The notes: generated by a model from the sequence alone, not told the origin. Positions 25,743 to 34,301 are shown, counted from the first letter of the stretch. The stretch: 64,000 nucleotides of DNA from Mycolicibacterium porcinum (GCA_002086835.1 MVIG01000021.1:23835-87834), one strand, 5' to 3'. Numbers and translations: made by a program.

Positions 25743-27212
25743 TCAGCCCCACTCGTGATTCATCGCGCGGGACTCCGACATGGTGTGCACGGATTCGCCG
25801 TGGCGGTCCGGTGCGCGGGACACCGCGATGAGGACCATCGCCAGGGCAGCCGTCACCGCACCGGCGACGAAGATCGTCACGAAGCTGCCCTCCGAGGGGA
25901 CCATGCGATGCCCGAGCAGCACAGCGACGACGGCCGCTGCCACGGAGCTGCCGATGGTTCGAGCGATCGCGTTCATGCTCGTGGCGATGCCCGTCTCGCT
26001 GGTGTCCACCTCGCTGACGACCAGTGCGGGCAACGCCCCATAGCCCAGGCTGATGTAGGCGTTCGCCAGCACGCCGGCGAGGACCACCTGCCACGGACGG
26101 TCATGCGCGACGGCCAGCATCACGAACCCGGCGATACCGGCGACGGCGGCCACCACCAAGACTCTGCGGGCGCCGTAGCGGTCGATGTACCGGCCGCTCA
26201 TGAGCGCCACCAGAAATCCGGTGAGCGCACCGGGGAGCAAGAAGTAGACGCTGGCCTGCAGCACGGTCGCGCCGAATCCGTAACCGGCGGCCTGACGCGA
26301 CATCTGAACGAACTGGGTGAGGCCGAGGAACGCGAAGTACAGGCCCATTCCGACCAGGATCGTGGCGAGATTGGTCAGCAAGATGGGCCGCCGGGCCAGC
26401 ATCGCGGTCGAGACCAGGGGATCGGCGGCCCGGCGCTCCCACCACCACCAACCGATCAACACGCCGACGCCGCCGATGAAGAATCCGAGAGTGCCCGGGT
26501 GGCGCCAACCCCACGAATTGCCCTGAGTGATCGCCAGCAGCACCGCCGACAGGCCGATCGCCAGGCCCGCCGCACCCAGCCAGTCGATGGCACCGCTGGC
26601 GTCCGGTCTGCGATTCGGCACCACCGCCAACGCCACCACGATGACGACGGCGGTGAAGGCGGTCGTGAGCCAGAAGACGCGGTGATATCCGGCGTCGCCG
26701 GACATCAGGAGACCGGTGACGACGAGGCCGACGCCGCCGCCGAAGCCCAGCGTCCCGGACAGCACCGACATCGCGCCGACCAGGCGGTCCTCGGCGAGTT
26801 CCTCGCGCAGGATCGCGATGCTGATGGGGTAGAGCGCGTACGAGGCGCCCTGCAGGATGCGCGCCGCCACCAGCAGCGGCACCGACGCGGTGACCGCGGC
26901 CAGCACCGAACCCGCCAGCACGACCAGCAGCACACCCAGCAGGACGCGTTTCTTGCTGTACAGGTCGGCGAGGCGGCCGATCAGCGGCGTCGACGCGGCG
27001 GCCGCCAGCAGGTTCGCGGTGACGGCCCAGCTCACGGCGACCGAGGAGGTGTTCAGCTGGCGGGCGATGATGCCCAGGATCGGCACCACCGCGGTCTGCA
27101 GGATCGCCACGGTGAGAGCCACCAGGCTCAGGCCGGCGATCAGGACGCCGGGGCGACGGGCCATTCCGCGCCCGGCGGGGGAGGCGGACCGGTCGGTTTC
27201 GGTCCTGGCCAC
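25743..27212 (-). CDS. MFS transporter (DHA2-like multidrug efflux type)
   Basis: A 489-residue membrane protein with about fourteen hydrophobic segments, the DHA2 layout. It shows the first-loop motif PLIGRLADLYSKKRVLLGVL (motif A variant), AARILQGASYALYPISIAIL (motif B with Arg), and GYGALPALVVSEVDTSETGIATSMNAIARTIG in the C-terminal half. This group expels drugs or metabolites by proton antiport. The gene is divergent from an NCS1-type transporter across a 94-bp region. The substrate is not predictable. Confidence 0.85.
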   Translation of the reverse strand: MARTETDRSASPAGRGMARRPGVLIAGLSLVALTVAILQTAVVPILGIIARQLNTSSVAVSWAVTANLLAAAASTPLIGRLADLYSKKRVLLGVLLVVLAGSVLAAVTASVPLLVAARILQGASYALYPISIAILREELAEDRLVGAMSVLSGTLGFGGGVGLVVTGLLMSGDAGYHRVFWLTTAFTAVVIVVALAVVPNRRPDASGAIDWLGAAGLAIGLSAVLLAITQGNSWGWRHPGTLGFFIGGVGVLIGWWWWERRAADPLVSTAMLARRPILLTNLATILVGMGLYFAFLGLTQFVQMSRQAAGYGFGATVLQASVYFLLPGALTGFLVALMSGRYIDRYGARRVLVVAAVAGIAGFVMLAVAHDRPWQVVLAGVLANAYISLGYGALPALVVSEVDTSETGIATSMNAIARTIGSSVAAAVVAVLLGHRMVPSEGSFVTIFVAGAVTAALAMVLIAVSRAPDRHGESVHTMSESRAMNHEWG

Positions 27213-27306
27213 GTCCCGCTCCGATCCATAGGTAGTCTTTGTGTTTCTCGATTATGGCCATGGTGGGGCAGCTGCCCGCACACCGGGTGCGTGGTCGAAT
27301 AGGCGA

Positions 27307-28695
27307 ATGGCCTTCGGAGTCAGCGCGCTCAACGCGTCCACGTTCATCGGGCGTCGTCCCACCGGCTCAGGTGATCTGACCGTGGAGACGCACGGGATCG
27401 CCCCGCTGGCCGCCGATCAGAGATACGGACATCCTGCCCGGTTGTTCACGGTGTGGTTCGCCCCGCAGGTGAACATGACCGGTGTTTTCACCGGGACCTT
27501 GGCCATCACCCTGGGCCTGGGTTTCTGGCTGGGTCTGCTGGCCATGGTCATCGGTACCGTGTTGGGCTCGGCCGTGGTCGCCTACCTGTCGACGTGGGGC
27601 CCGCGCACCGGGGCGGGTCAGCTTCCCAACGCGCGCATGGCATTCGGTGGTCTGGTGGTGCTACCCGGCATCTTGCAGTGGGGATCGTCGATCGCCTGGG
27701 ACGCGTTGGTCGGATTGTTCGGCGGTGAGGCGCTCGCGGCCCTGCTGGGGATCCCGTTCTGGAGCGCCGTGATGATCGTGCTGGCGGTACAGGGGGTCGT
27801 CGGGTTCTTCGGCTACGAGTTGATCCACCGCCTGCAAGCGGTGTTGACAGTCGTCCTCTTGATCACGTTCGCGGTCTTCACCGTCAAACTCGTAGCGGGC
27901 CACGACATCGTGGTGGCACCGTCGGTGGCCGGGGCCGATCTGGCAGGTGCCTTCGTTTTCGAGATCACCATCGCTCTCAGCCTGGCGATCTCGTGGGCCA
28001 GTTACGCCGCCGATTTCAGCCGCTATCTCCCGAGCAACTCGTCGAGGCGGCAGGTGTTCGGGTACTCGTTCGCCGGGATCGTGTTGGGTTACGTGTTCGT
28101 TCAAGGCATCGGTATCGCGGCCGCATCGGTCATCGGTGAGCACACCGCAGACGGTGTGCACGCCGTCATGGGCGGCGGCGTCCTCGGCGGTCTGGCTTTG
28201 TTGGTGATCGCGCTCGCGGCGATCGGGTCGGGGGTGATGAACGACTACAGCGGCTCCCTGGCATTGCAGACCATCGGTGTGCGGGTGCGCCGGCCGGTGT
28301 CGGCGGTCATCGTGACGGCCCTGGCGTTCGGCTTGATCCTGTGGCTGCACGCCGCGGACACCGCGACCCGATTCACCGATGTCCTGTTGCTGGTCAGCTA
28401 CTGGATCCCGGCGTTTGTCGCAGTGGTCGTGGTCGATTGGGCGATCCGTATCCGCGGACGCGCCAGTATCGATCCGAGTGCCGAGATCACCCGGCGCCGC
28501 GACGCGGTGGCGGCGCTGATCACCTTCCTGCTGGCCTACGCCATCGCCGTGCCGTTCATGAACACCACCCTGATCCAGGGCGCGGTCGCGACCGCGTGGC
28601 ACGGAGCCGACATCGCCTACTTCGTCAATTTCGTTGTGGCTCTGGCGCTTTACGGCGGATACCGACTTGTGACTGAGCGGTCCACTCGACCGTAG
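27307..28695 (+). CDS. NCS1/cytosine-permease-family transporter
   Basis: A membrane protein with about twelve helices. The N-terminal GIAPLAADQRYGHPARLFTVWFAP and NMTGVFTGTLAITLGLGF segments, AQLPNARMAFGG-like helix 3, and SWASYAADFSRYLPSNSSRR in the middle are characteristic of NCS1 (purine/cytosine/allantoin) symporters. The start is uncertain. The ATG at 27307 is used here (462 residues); GTG at 27382 is an alternative that begins right at the conserved GIAP segment, and GTG at 27241 looks too far upstream. It ends 4 nt from the convergent isopropylmalate-dehydrogenase-like gene. The substrate is probably a nucleobase or related compound by family only. Confidence 0.82.
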   Translation: MAFGVSALNASTFIGRRPTGSGDLTVETHGIAPLAADQRYGHPARLFTVWFAPQVNMTGVFTGTLAITLGLGFWLGLLAMVIGTVLGSAVVAYLSTWGPRTGAGQLPNARMAFGGLVVLPGILQWGSSIAWDALVGLFGGEALAALLGIPFWSAVMIVLAVQGVVGFFGYELIHRLQAVLTVVLLITFAVFTVKLVAGHDIVVAPSVAGADLAGAFVFEITIALSLAISWASYAADFSRYLPSNSSRRQVFGYSFAGIVLGYVFVQGIGIAAASVIGEHTADGVHAVMGGGVLGGLALLVIALAAIGSGVMNDYSGSLALQTIGVRVRRPVSAVIVTALAFGLILWLHAADTATRFTDVLLLVSYWIPAFVAVVVVDWAIRIRGRASIDPSAEITRRRDAVAALITFLLAYAIAVPFMNTTLIQGAVATAWHGADIAYFVNFVVALALYGGYRLVTERSTRP

Positions 28696-28699
28696 CGGT

Positions 28700-29764
28700 T
28701 CAGCGCAGTGCTGAGAGCACCTGCTCGGTGAACGCCGATGTGGACGCGGTGCCGCCGATGTCGGCGGTACCCACACCCGCATCGAGGGTCCACCGGGTCG
28801 CGTCCTCGATGCGATCGGCAGCGGCGCCGAGCGCCGGTACGCCACGTTCCCGGGCCGCCAGCCAGCGCAACAACATCGCGGTGGACAGGATCATGGCGAC
28901 CGGGTTGGCGATGTCGCGTCCGGCGATGTCGGGCGCGGACCCGTGGGCTGCCTGCGCCATCGCGTGAGTGTGCGAGGCGTTGATCGACGGCGCCATCCCG
29001 AGCGAGCCGCTCAACTGGCCGGCGAGATCCGACAGAATGTCGCCGAACATGTTCTCGGCCACGATCACATCGAAATCGCGCGGGTGGCTCACCAACCGCG
29101 CGGCCAGTGCGTCGATGTGCTCACCGTGGACTTCGACGTCGGGGTAACCCTCCGAGACCGTCAGGCATACGTCGCGGAACAGGCCGGTGGTCTTGGCCAG
29201 GACATTGGCCTTGTGCGCGATGGTGACGGACCTGCGCCTGGTGGTCGCCAACTGGAACGCCTGATGGGCAATGCGCTCACAGGCGCTACGGGTGAACACG
29301 GCCACTGCCAGCGCGACGTCAGGTGTGGGCATGAATTCACCTGCGCCGTCATACATGTTGCGGTCGGCGTAGAAGCCCTCGGTGTTCTCCCTCACGATGA
29401 CCACGTCGAGGTCGGGGCATGCGGCGGATACGGAAGCACTCAGCGCACGCGCGGGCCGGATGTTGGCGAACAGGTTGAAGCGCTTACGGATTGCTCCACC
29501 AGGGGACAGCATGCCTCGGAACTGCTGAGGGTATCCGGCGTTGTCGTGGGGCCCGAGGATCCATCCGGGCAGCCCGTCCAGGTCGGCCAGCGTCGGTTCG
29601 GGCAGCGGGGTGCCGAACTCACCGATCGCCTCCAGCCCGAACGGCAGCTCGCGCCACTGCACTTCGACCGAAACGCTGGCCAACGCCCGTTCGGCGACCC
29701 TGGTCGCAGAGTCCACGATTTCCGGCCCGATTCCGTCGCCGAGGAGTACACCCAGGGTCAGCAT
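28700..29764 (-). CDS. Isocitrate/isopropylmalate dehydrogenase family enzyme
   Basis: A 354-residue NAD-dependent beta-decarboxylating dehydrogenase. ATG at 29764 gives the standard N terminus MLTLGVLLGDGIGPEIV. Family motifs: LFANIRPAR, VIVRENTEGFYADRNM (substrate loop), VTIAHKANVLAKTTGLFRD, ENMFGDILSDLAGQLSGSLG (Mg2+/substrate Asp residues), and HGSAPDIAGRDIANP (cofactor). It resembles tartrate/isopropylmalate/isocitrate-type enzymes but is not beside leucine or TCA genes, so it probably acts on an unusual 2-hydroxy (di)acid. The hydrolase gene upstream on the same strand ends 13 nt before this start. Confidence 0.88.
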   Translation of the reverse strand: MLTLGVLLGDGIGPEIVDSATRVAERALASVSVEVQWRELPFGLEAIGEFGTPLPEPTLADLDGLPGWILGPHDNAGYPQQFRGMLSPGGAIRKRFNLFANIRPARALSASVSAACPDLDVVIVRENTEGFYADRNMYDGAGEFMPTPDVALAVAVFTRSACERIAHQAFQLATTRRRSVTIAHKANVLAKTTGLFRDVCLTVSEGYPDVEVHGEHIDALAARLVSHPRDFDVIVAENMFGDILSDLAGQLSGSLGMAPSINASHTHAMAQAAHGSAPDIAGRDIANPVAMILSTAMLLRWLAARERGVPALGAAADRIEDATRWTLDAGVGTADIGGTASTSAFTEQVLSALR

Positions 29765-29777
29765 GCGTCTTCTCCGC

Positions 29778-30638
29778 TCAGATCGGATAGGTGGTGAACT
29801 GCTGCAGCAACATCTCCGCGACCTCTTCCGGTTTTTCCTCAGGGAGCCAGTGTGAGGCACCGCGCAGGGTTTCGAACCGGTAGGGACCGCTGACGTACTT
29901 CGCGGTGTCGTACGCGGGTTTGGCGGTGATCGCGATGTCGCGGTCGCTCCAGACGTACAGAGTCGGCACGGTGATCTTCTGGGCGGTGCCCCCGCCCGAG
30001 CCGCTCATCGGCATGGCCCGGTACCAGTTCAGCGCCGCGGTGAGGGCTCCTGCCTCGGTCATGGCCCGCGCATCACGTTCGGCCGCCTCGGCCGGCAACC
30101 CGCTGCGGATCAGGGATTTGGCGATGGCCCTGCCTGTGCCGTCGCGCCCGAGCATGAATCGTTCGGCCAGCCAAGGTAGTTGGTTGACGTACATGTACCA
30201 GGACGCCAGCCCCTGGCGGCTGGTGAGCATCGACCGCAGGAAGGCCCGCGGGTGCGGTACCGACAGCGCGGACAACGAGGCCAGCCGATCCGGCGCATGC
30301 TCGGCCACGCCCCACGCCACCGCGGCACCCCAGTCGTGGCCGACCAGATGCACTCGTTCGGCACCGCTGGCATCGATCAGCGCGAGGGTATCCTTCACCA
30401 GCTCCGATGCGCGGTAGTCCCGGCGGCGAGGCGGCCGTGCACCAGGGGAGTAACCGCGTTGGTTCGGGGTGAGGCACCGGTAGCCCGCGGCGGTCAGCCG
30501 CGACATGATCGGCATCCAGCTGCTGTTCTGCTGCGGGAAGCCGTGCAGCAGCACGACCACCGGGCCATCAGCGGGGCCGTCATCGATGACATCGAACACC
30601 AGGGCCCCTCGGCGATACTGATCCATACGTTGCATCAT
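29778..30638 (-). CDS. Alpha/beta-hydrolase (epoxide-hydrolase-like)
   Basis: A 286-residue alpha/beta hydrolase. VVVLLHGFPQQNSSW provides the oxyanion HGFP motif, LVGHDWGAAVAWG the nucleophile elbow (Asp nucleophile in GHDWG, as in epoxide hydrolases and haloalkane dehalogenases), and LRGASHWLPEEKPEE the catalytic His. An Asp in VWSDRDIAIT is the probable third member. Use of Asp instead of Ser as nucleophile favours ester-intermediate chemistry such as epoxide hydrolysis. The start could be any of three close ATG codons (30638, 30635, 30626). It is the first gene of a pair with the dehydrogenase. Confidence 0.85.
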   Translation of the reverse strand: MMQRMDQYRRGALVFDVIDDGPADGPVVVLLHGFPQQNSSWMPIMSRLTAAGYRCLTPNQRGYSPGARPPRRRDYRASELVKDTLALIDASGAERVHLVGHDWGAAVAWGVAEHAPDRLASLSALSVPHPRAFLRSMLTSRQGLASWYMYVNQLPWLAERFMLGRDGTGRAIAKSLIRSGLPAEAAERDARAMTEAGALTAALNWYRAMPMSGSGGGTAQKITVPTLYVWSDRDIAITAKPAYDTAKYVSGPYRFETLRGASHWLPEEKPEEVAEMLLQQFTTYPI

Positions 30639-31005
30639 GCCAAGCCCGGTGGTGCTGGCGGATCAGGCGTTGGTCTTTCCAGGAGATGTTGTTGAGCAGG
30701 GTCTGCGCCTGACGGTCCACCATTCCGGGGTGGTGACGCTCACCCCGTCCCCGGCGATGCCCGCCTTGAGTTCCGCACAAATCTGGGGCCCGGTCATGTG
30801 GTGCACTTCCCGCCGTACAGACTCCCGCATTGACGAGAGTGGTTGTTTGCCAGTCGATCCCGCCCGGCAACCCGCTTCAGCGCCCGTGATCTTCCGGTAG
30901 CCAAGTTGTGACAGCAACGTGGCGGCGGTCGGGCGCCTGACCGGTTGCAGCGCGTGGACAGATTGCTGTACCAATCTTCAGGTGGGCGCGGGAAGGATCA
31001 TCTGA
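30639..31005. other. 367-bp intergenic region without a convincing gene
   Basis: This divergent interval separates the hydrolase and the 31.0-kb membrane protein gene. Several open frames of 87-103 codons cross it on both strands, but they overlap one another, lack ribosome-binding sites and match no family I know. No strong inverted repeat was seen. It should contain two divergent promoters. Confidence 0.5.
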
Positions 31006-31893
31006 ATGACCGGTATTGGGGCAGAAGATGTTCCGGGACATTGGCTGACGGCGGCGGAAGTCGCGCGGTCGTCACGGCTACGCGAGGATCTGGTCGAACG
31101 GTTCCTGCCGGCTGCACAACCGCAGGAGAACCTCTACGGGCGCGATCTCGTGTCGGTGGCCCGGTTCGTCAAGGTGCTCACCGATCTCGGTACGCCGACC
31201 GCGGCCGTCGAGGTGGCTGTCGCCGAACTGCGGGCCCGTCCGGACGCGGCGTTCAACGTCGCGCTCCGAGGTGCCGGTCACGGCAGTCGTCGGCGTTTCG
31301 ATTCCAGGCTGAACACCGGACTGGTGCGGCGCCCCCGGACGCGAACGGTGATCGGCGTGACCACTGCCGCCGCGTTGCTCGTCGGTGGTGTCATGGCCAT
31401 CAACCTGTCGAGGCATGACGCTCCGGCTACCACTGCCGCACCGACGCCGCCCACACCTGCGAAACCCGTCCCCGCCGAGGTGGTTGCATCGTCCATCCGT
31501 GACGACCCGGGCGCCAAGTCGGCTCAGGCGTTTGCCGCGGCGAAACCGGATCCCGTGTGTGCCCAGTGGCAGCGGGTCAGCGCGGGGTATGACGGCAAGC
31601 AGCAGGCCTGGGCCAAGACGGATCACCGCGTGGCCGTCGCGCGCTGGTCGCCCAAACAGCGATCGGTGACGATGGCGGTCATCCCTGTGATGCGGCAGGA
31701 AGCCGTCGACTTGCGCCGCCTGGCAGACGAATCCAGCGATCCGTTGCTGACGGGCCTGCTCCGGGCCCAGTCGCGGTATGTGGACAACTATGCCGCCAAG
31801 CTCCCGAAGTTCCAGCCGGCAGACCATGCCGGCTGGACTGCCGCCACCGCGTTGGACGGTGCGGTGAAGGCGGTGTGCTCAACACCCCGTTGA
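31006..31893 (+). CDS. Single-pass membrane protein with MerR-like N-terminal helix-turn-helix
   Basis: A 295-residue protein I do not recognise by name. Residues about 12-80 look like a MerR-type winged helix (WLTAAEVARSSRLREDLVERF, then LYGRDLVSVARFVKVLTDLG). One hydrophobic helix follows at about 110-130 (VIGVTTAAALLVGGVMAI), then a Thr/Pro/Ala-rich linker. The presumably extracytoplasmic C-terminal domain is about 150 residues and has two cysteines (PVCAQW and the terminal AVCSTP), possibly a disulfide. A DNA-binding-like domain on the cytoplasmic side of a membrane anchor suggests a one-component sensor, or simply a degenerate partner-binding domain. It ends 10 nt before a strong bidirectional terminator. 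Confidence 0.7.
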   Translation: MTGIGAEDVPGHWLTAAEVARSSRLREDLVERFLPAAQPQENLYGRDLVSVARFVKVLTDLGTPTAAVEVAVAELRARPDAAFNVALRGAGHGSRRRFDSRLNTGLVRRPRTRTVIGVTTAAALLVGGVMAINLSRHDAPATTAAPTPPTPAKPVPAEVVASSIRDDPGAKSAQAFAAAKPDPVCAQWQRVSAGYDGKQQAWAKTDHRVAVARWSPKQRSVTMAVIPVMRQEAVDLRRLADESSDPLLTGLLRAQSRYVDNYAAKLPKFQPADHAGWTAATALDGAVKAVCSTPR

Positions 31894-31903
31894 GCATCTC
31901 GTC

Positions 31904-31951
31904 CCGATTTCTGGTGGGGCGCTAGGGGATGAGCGCCCCACCAGAAATCGG
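31904..31951. terminator. Perfect 20-bp hairpin between convergent genes
   Basis: Positions 31904-31923 pair perfectly with 31932-31951 around an 8-nt loop. It separates the convergent membrane-protein gene (ends 31893) and the small exported protein gene (ends 31957). The arm contains AT-rich ATTTCTGG on one side, giving each strand a partial U-tract. A bidirectional terminator is highly likely. Confidence 0.85.
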
Positions 31952-31956
31952 CTCGG

Positions 31957-32265
31957 CTACAGCGGAATCCAGGTGCCGAGGAACCAGAAACCCCAGCCGC
32001 GTCCGTCACCGGCGGGCATCGGGGTGACCCGTTGGCCATTCCATTCGAACGGCTGGTGATCACGGCGTCCCGCGTCGATGTCGCGACCGTGCCAATCGTC
32101 GGGCCGCGAACCCCGGTCGTCGTGGCGGTCACACTGCGGCGCCCCCGGGCGATCGCAGCCCGGGCCCGGATCGGCACTGGCCGTGCCGAGGCCGAGACCC
32201 AGCAAGCCGGCCATGCCGATTCCCGCCGCCAACGCAGACGCGCCCACGGATTTCTTGAAACCCAT
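31957..32265 (-). CDS. Small exported mycobacterial protein (Asp/Arg/His-rich)
   Basis: A 102-residue precursor. ATG at 32265 gives a clear signal peptide (MGFKKSVGASALAAGIGMAG, then LGLGTASA just before the mature N-terminal DPGPGCDRPG). The mature part of about 70 residues has two cysteines close together (GCDRPGAPQC), a charged Asp/Arg/His middle and an aromatic tail (GWGFWFLGTWIPL). Small secreted proteins of this design are abundant in mycobacteria and of unknown function. Its tail resembles that of the exported protein at 34.0 kb (GVWMNGVFVPTF). No function assigned. Confidence 0.75.
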   Translation of the reverse strand: MGFKKSVGASALAAGIGMAGLLGLGLGTASADPGPGCDRPGAPQCDRHDDRGSRPDDWHGRDIDAGRRDHQPFEWNGQRVTPMPAGDGRGWGFWFLGTWIPL

Positions 32266-32400
32266 TGCTTTACTCCGTTTCTGAACGGTGCGACGCCGGT
32301 GCCGCACGGAGAGCAAAGCTATTTCGGCCGGATATGTTTGCCCTGTGTCCCGCGTGGGGGCGGGCTGTGGGATCGGTAACGAGTTGAAACCGGGCCGTAG

Positions 32401-32922
32401 TTACCAGGTCAGGTTGTGCTTTTCGAAGTGGCGGGCAAGTGCCTCCATGTATTCGTCACCGTGGAAGGGCCCGCGGGCGCCGATCGCCTTCTCCAGAAAC
32501 GCCCCGTATTCCTCGTCGTTGACGTAGGTGGACCAGTGGGTTATCTGACCTTCGTCATTGGTGTCGATGAAGCTGATCGAATAGAAGCCCATCGTCTCGC
32601 CGTCGGCTGTGGTGCCCTCCCAGCGGTAGCGCATGACGAGGCCGTTCTCGGCGGGCCAGAACTTGTGGTCGACGGGTTTCCAGTCGGGGAAGACCACCGA
32701 ATAGGCCTTGGCCTCCACGGTGGCGGCCACGTCGAAGGAGGTCGCCACGTCCTTGAGGACGAGCTCCTGGCCGGCCACGAAGTAGGGCGAGGTGTATACG
32801 GCGTCGTCGGTGAATTCCCACTCGTCGTATGACTCGCCTTCCTGGACCTTCCGCAGCACGTACTTGTCGCGGTAGCTCTCCGCCATCCGGCGGTGTTTGG
32901 CGATTCGATCGACCAGATCCAT
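32401..32922 (-). CDS. NTF2-like (SnoaL-type) protein under the TetR-type box
   Basis: A 173-residue soluble protein. The N-terminal helix region (VDRIAKHRRMAESYRDKYVL) followed by a mixed strand-rich body (FTDDAVYTSPYF, GLVMRYRWEGTTADGETMGFY) and a final helical segment fits an NTF2/SnoaL cone fold, typical of small hydrolases, isomerases or oxygenase beta-like subunits. A perfect ATACA-N4-TGTAT box lies 74-87 nt upstream, the same box found twice before the Rieske operon. It probably belongs to the same regulon and catabolic pathway. The enzymatic role is not known. Confidence 0.65.
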   Translation of the reverse strand: MDLVDRIAKHRRMAESYRDKYVLRKVQEGESYDEWEFTDDAVYTSPYFVAGQELVLKDVATSFDVAATVEAKAYSVVFPDWKPVDHKFWPAENGLVMRYRWEGTTADGETMGFYSISFIDTNDEGQITHWSTYVNDEEYGAFLEKAIGARGPFHGDEYMEALARHFEKHNLTW

Positions 32923-32995
32923 TGCGGTCCTTATTCATTGAGGGAGCGACAGGGCCAGGCCGGGCGGATCATGTGGCGTGGCACACACGATCAAT

Positions 32996-33009
32996 ATACA
33001 TACCTGTAT
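32996..33009. promoter_or_regulatory. TetR operator candidate, box 3 (ATACA-N4-TGTAT)
   Basis: ATACATACCTGTAT differs from box 1 (19324-19337) only at one spacer base. It lies between the NTF2-like gene start (32922) and the 3' end of the hydrolase gene (33037), so it can only control the NTF2-like gene. Confidence 0.6.
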
Positions 33010-33036
33010 CTCGGATTCAAGACTGAATCCGAGCGT

Positions 33037-33882
33037 CTAGATCCGGGTCAAGAAGCCGAGCACGGTCTGCTCGAAGGCCTCCTTGGCCTCGATCATCGCC
33101 CAGTGTCCGCAGTTCGGGAACACGTGCAGTTCGGCATTGGGGATCGTCCGCATGGGGATCAGCGCCATGTCGAGTGGGCTGACGCGGTCATCGCGGCCCC
33201 AGGTCAGCAGAGTGGGAGCGGCCACCTTGTGCATCTGCGCCCACGGCAACGGCGCGTCCGACGCGCGCATGGCCGCCATCATCCCGGCGAACGCCGCCTT
33301 TCCGTACATCCGCTTGGCCGCGGCCAGCGTCGCCGGGTCGGTCGCCAGCTCCCACCGTTGTTCGATGAGTTCGTCGGTGACCAGTGCGGGATCGAACACC
33401 ATCGAGTTCAGCCAATCGATCAGGCGCTGGCGGGTCGGGTCCTCGGTGAACTCCTGCAGCAGCCGGATGCCTTCGCTGGGACCCGGGCTGAAGATATTGG
33501 TGCCGATGCCGCCGATGGTGACCAGCTTGCCGATTCGGTCCGGCTGGCGGATGGCGAAGTTGATGCCCACGCCGCCGCCCATCGAGTTTCCGACGATGTC
33601 CACGCGGTCGACACCCAAGGCATCGACGAACGGGCCTACCACACCCTGGGCGGTGACCATCGGATGCCCGCCGAGGTCGTCGGTGACGCCGAATCCCGGG
33701 AATTCCAGGATCAGGCAACGGAATTGCTGGGCGAAGGTGGGCAGTATGCCCCGGAAGTTGCGCCAGCCGGTCACCCCGGGCCCTGAGCCGTGCAGAAACA
33801 GCAGCGCCGGCCCCTCACCGGTGTCGTAGTACCGCAAGACGCCCGCGGATGTCTCGATCTCCCTCAGTTCCAGCTCGGTCAT
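33037..33882 (-). CDS. Alpha/beta-hydrolase of the meta-cleavage product hydrolase type
   Basis: A 281-residue hydrolase similar in layout to MhpC/BphD/HsaD C-C bond hydrolases. Visible elements are the oxyanion region LLFLHGSGPGVTGWRNF (SGPG is typical of this group), nucleophile elbow VGNSMGGGVG (Ser), acid WGRDDRVSP (Asp), and NCGHWAMIEA (His). Length matches the family. Such enzymes cleave vinylogous 1,5-diketones made by extradiol ring cleavage. Proximity to an NTF2-like gene sharing an operator with a Rieske oxygenase suggests an aromatic or steroid catabolic pathway, but no extradiol dioxygenase is encoded in the window. Confidence 0.82.
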   Translation of the reverse strand: MTELELREIETSAGVLRYYDTGEGPALLFLHGSGPGVTGWRNFRGILPTFAQQFRCLILEFPGFGVTDDLGGHPMVTAQGVVGPFVDALGVDRVDIVGNSMGGGVGINFAIRQPDRIGKLVTIGGIGTNIFSPGPSEGIRLLQEFTEDPTRQRLIDWLNSMVFDPALVTDELIEQRWELATDPATLAAAKRMYGKAAFAGMMAAMRASDAPLPWAQMHKVAAPTLLTWGRDDRVSPLDMALIPMRTIPNAELHVFPNCGHWAMIEAKEAFEQTVLGFLTRI

Positions 33883-33967
33883 GCCGACAAACCTACGGGT
33901 GTCCGATCGGCGACTCGTCTACAGTCCCGGCCCGCGGAACAACATCACGCGTAGAGCCGCGACCGCC

Positions 33968-33997
33968 CCGCCACCGCAGAAAAATCTGCGGTGGCGG
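33968..33997 (-). terminator. Perfect 13-bp hairpin after the exported protein gene
   Basis: CCGCCACCGCAGA (33968-33980) pairs with 33985-33997 around an AAAA loop. It begins 14 nt past the 3' end of the minus-strand gene at 34011. A strong intrinsic terminator shape, and it also faces the start region of the hydrolase gene. Confidence 0.75.
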
Positions 33998-34010
33998 AGG
34001 TTCGGTCAGC

Positions 34011-34301
34011 TCAGAATGTCGGCACGAACACGCCGTTCATCCAGACGCCCCAGTGATGCCAGCCCTCATCCCAGACCTGGGGATTACCGGCTCCCCACAT
34101 CGGTGGTGCCGGTGCGGGCGGTGCCCACGCAGGTGGCGAGCCCGGATTGGGCCCCCCTGGGATCGTCATCGCGATCATCGGCTGATTCGGTGCCGGCGCG
34201 TACGGTGGGGCGGCTCCGGCCGTGGCCGCGCTCATCGCGGCGGCGCCCGCCGCCATCCCGCCTGCAATCGCTGCACCGGCAATGATCTTGGCGATCTTCA
34301 T
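34011..34301 (-). CDS. Small exported Pro/Ala-rich mycobacterial protein
   Basis: A 96-residue precursor with a textbook signal peptide (MKIAKIIAGAAIAGGMAAG, ending ATAGAA) and a Pro/Gly/Ala-rich mature part (PPYAPAPNQPMIAM, PPAWAPPAPAPPMW) that ends in an aromatic tail HHWGVWMNGVFVPTF. GGAGG lies 9 nt before the ATG. No domain is recognisable. The mature part is probably disordered and wall-associated or secreted. The aromatic C-terminal tail resembles that of the 31.96-kb exported protein. Confidence 0.75.
   Translation of the reverse strand: MKIAKIIAGAAIAGGMAAGAAAMSAATAGAAPPYAPAPNQPMIAMTIPGGPNPGSPPAWAPPAPAPPMWGAGNPQVWDEGWHHWGVWMNGVFVPTF

Noticed and set aside
30639-31005. Open frames of 87-103 codons in the divergent gap
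   Set aside because: They overlap one another, lack ribosome-binding sites and show no recognisable domain or signal peptide.
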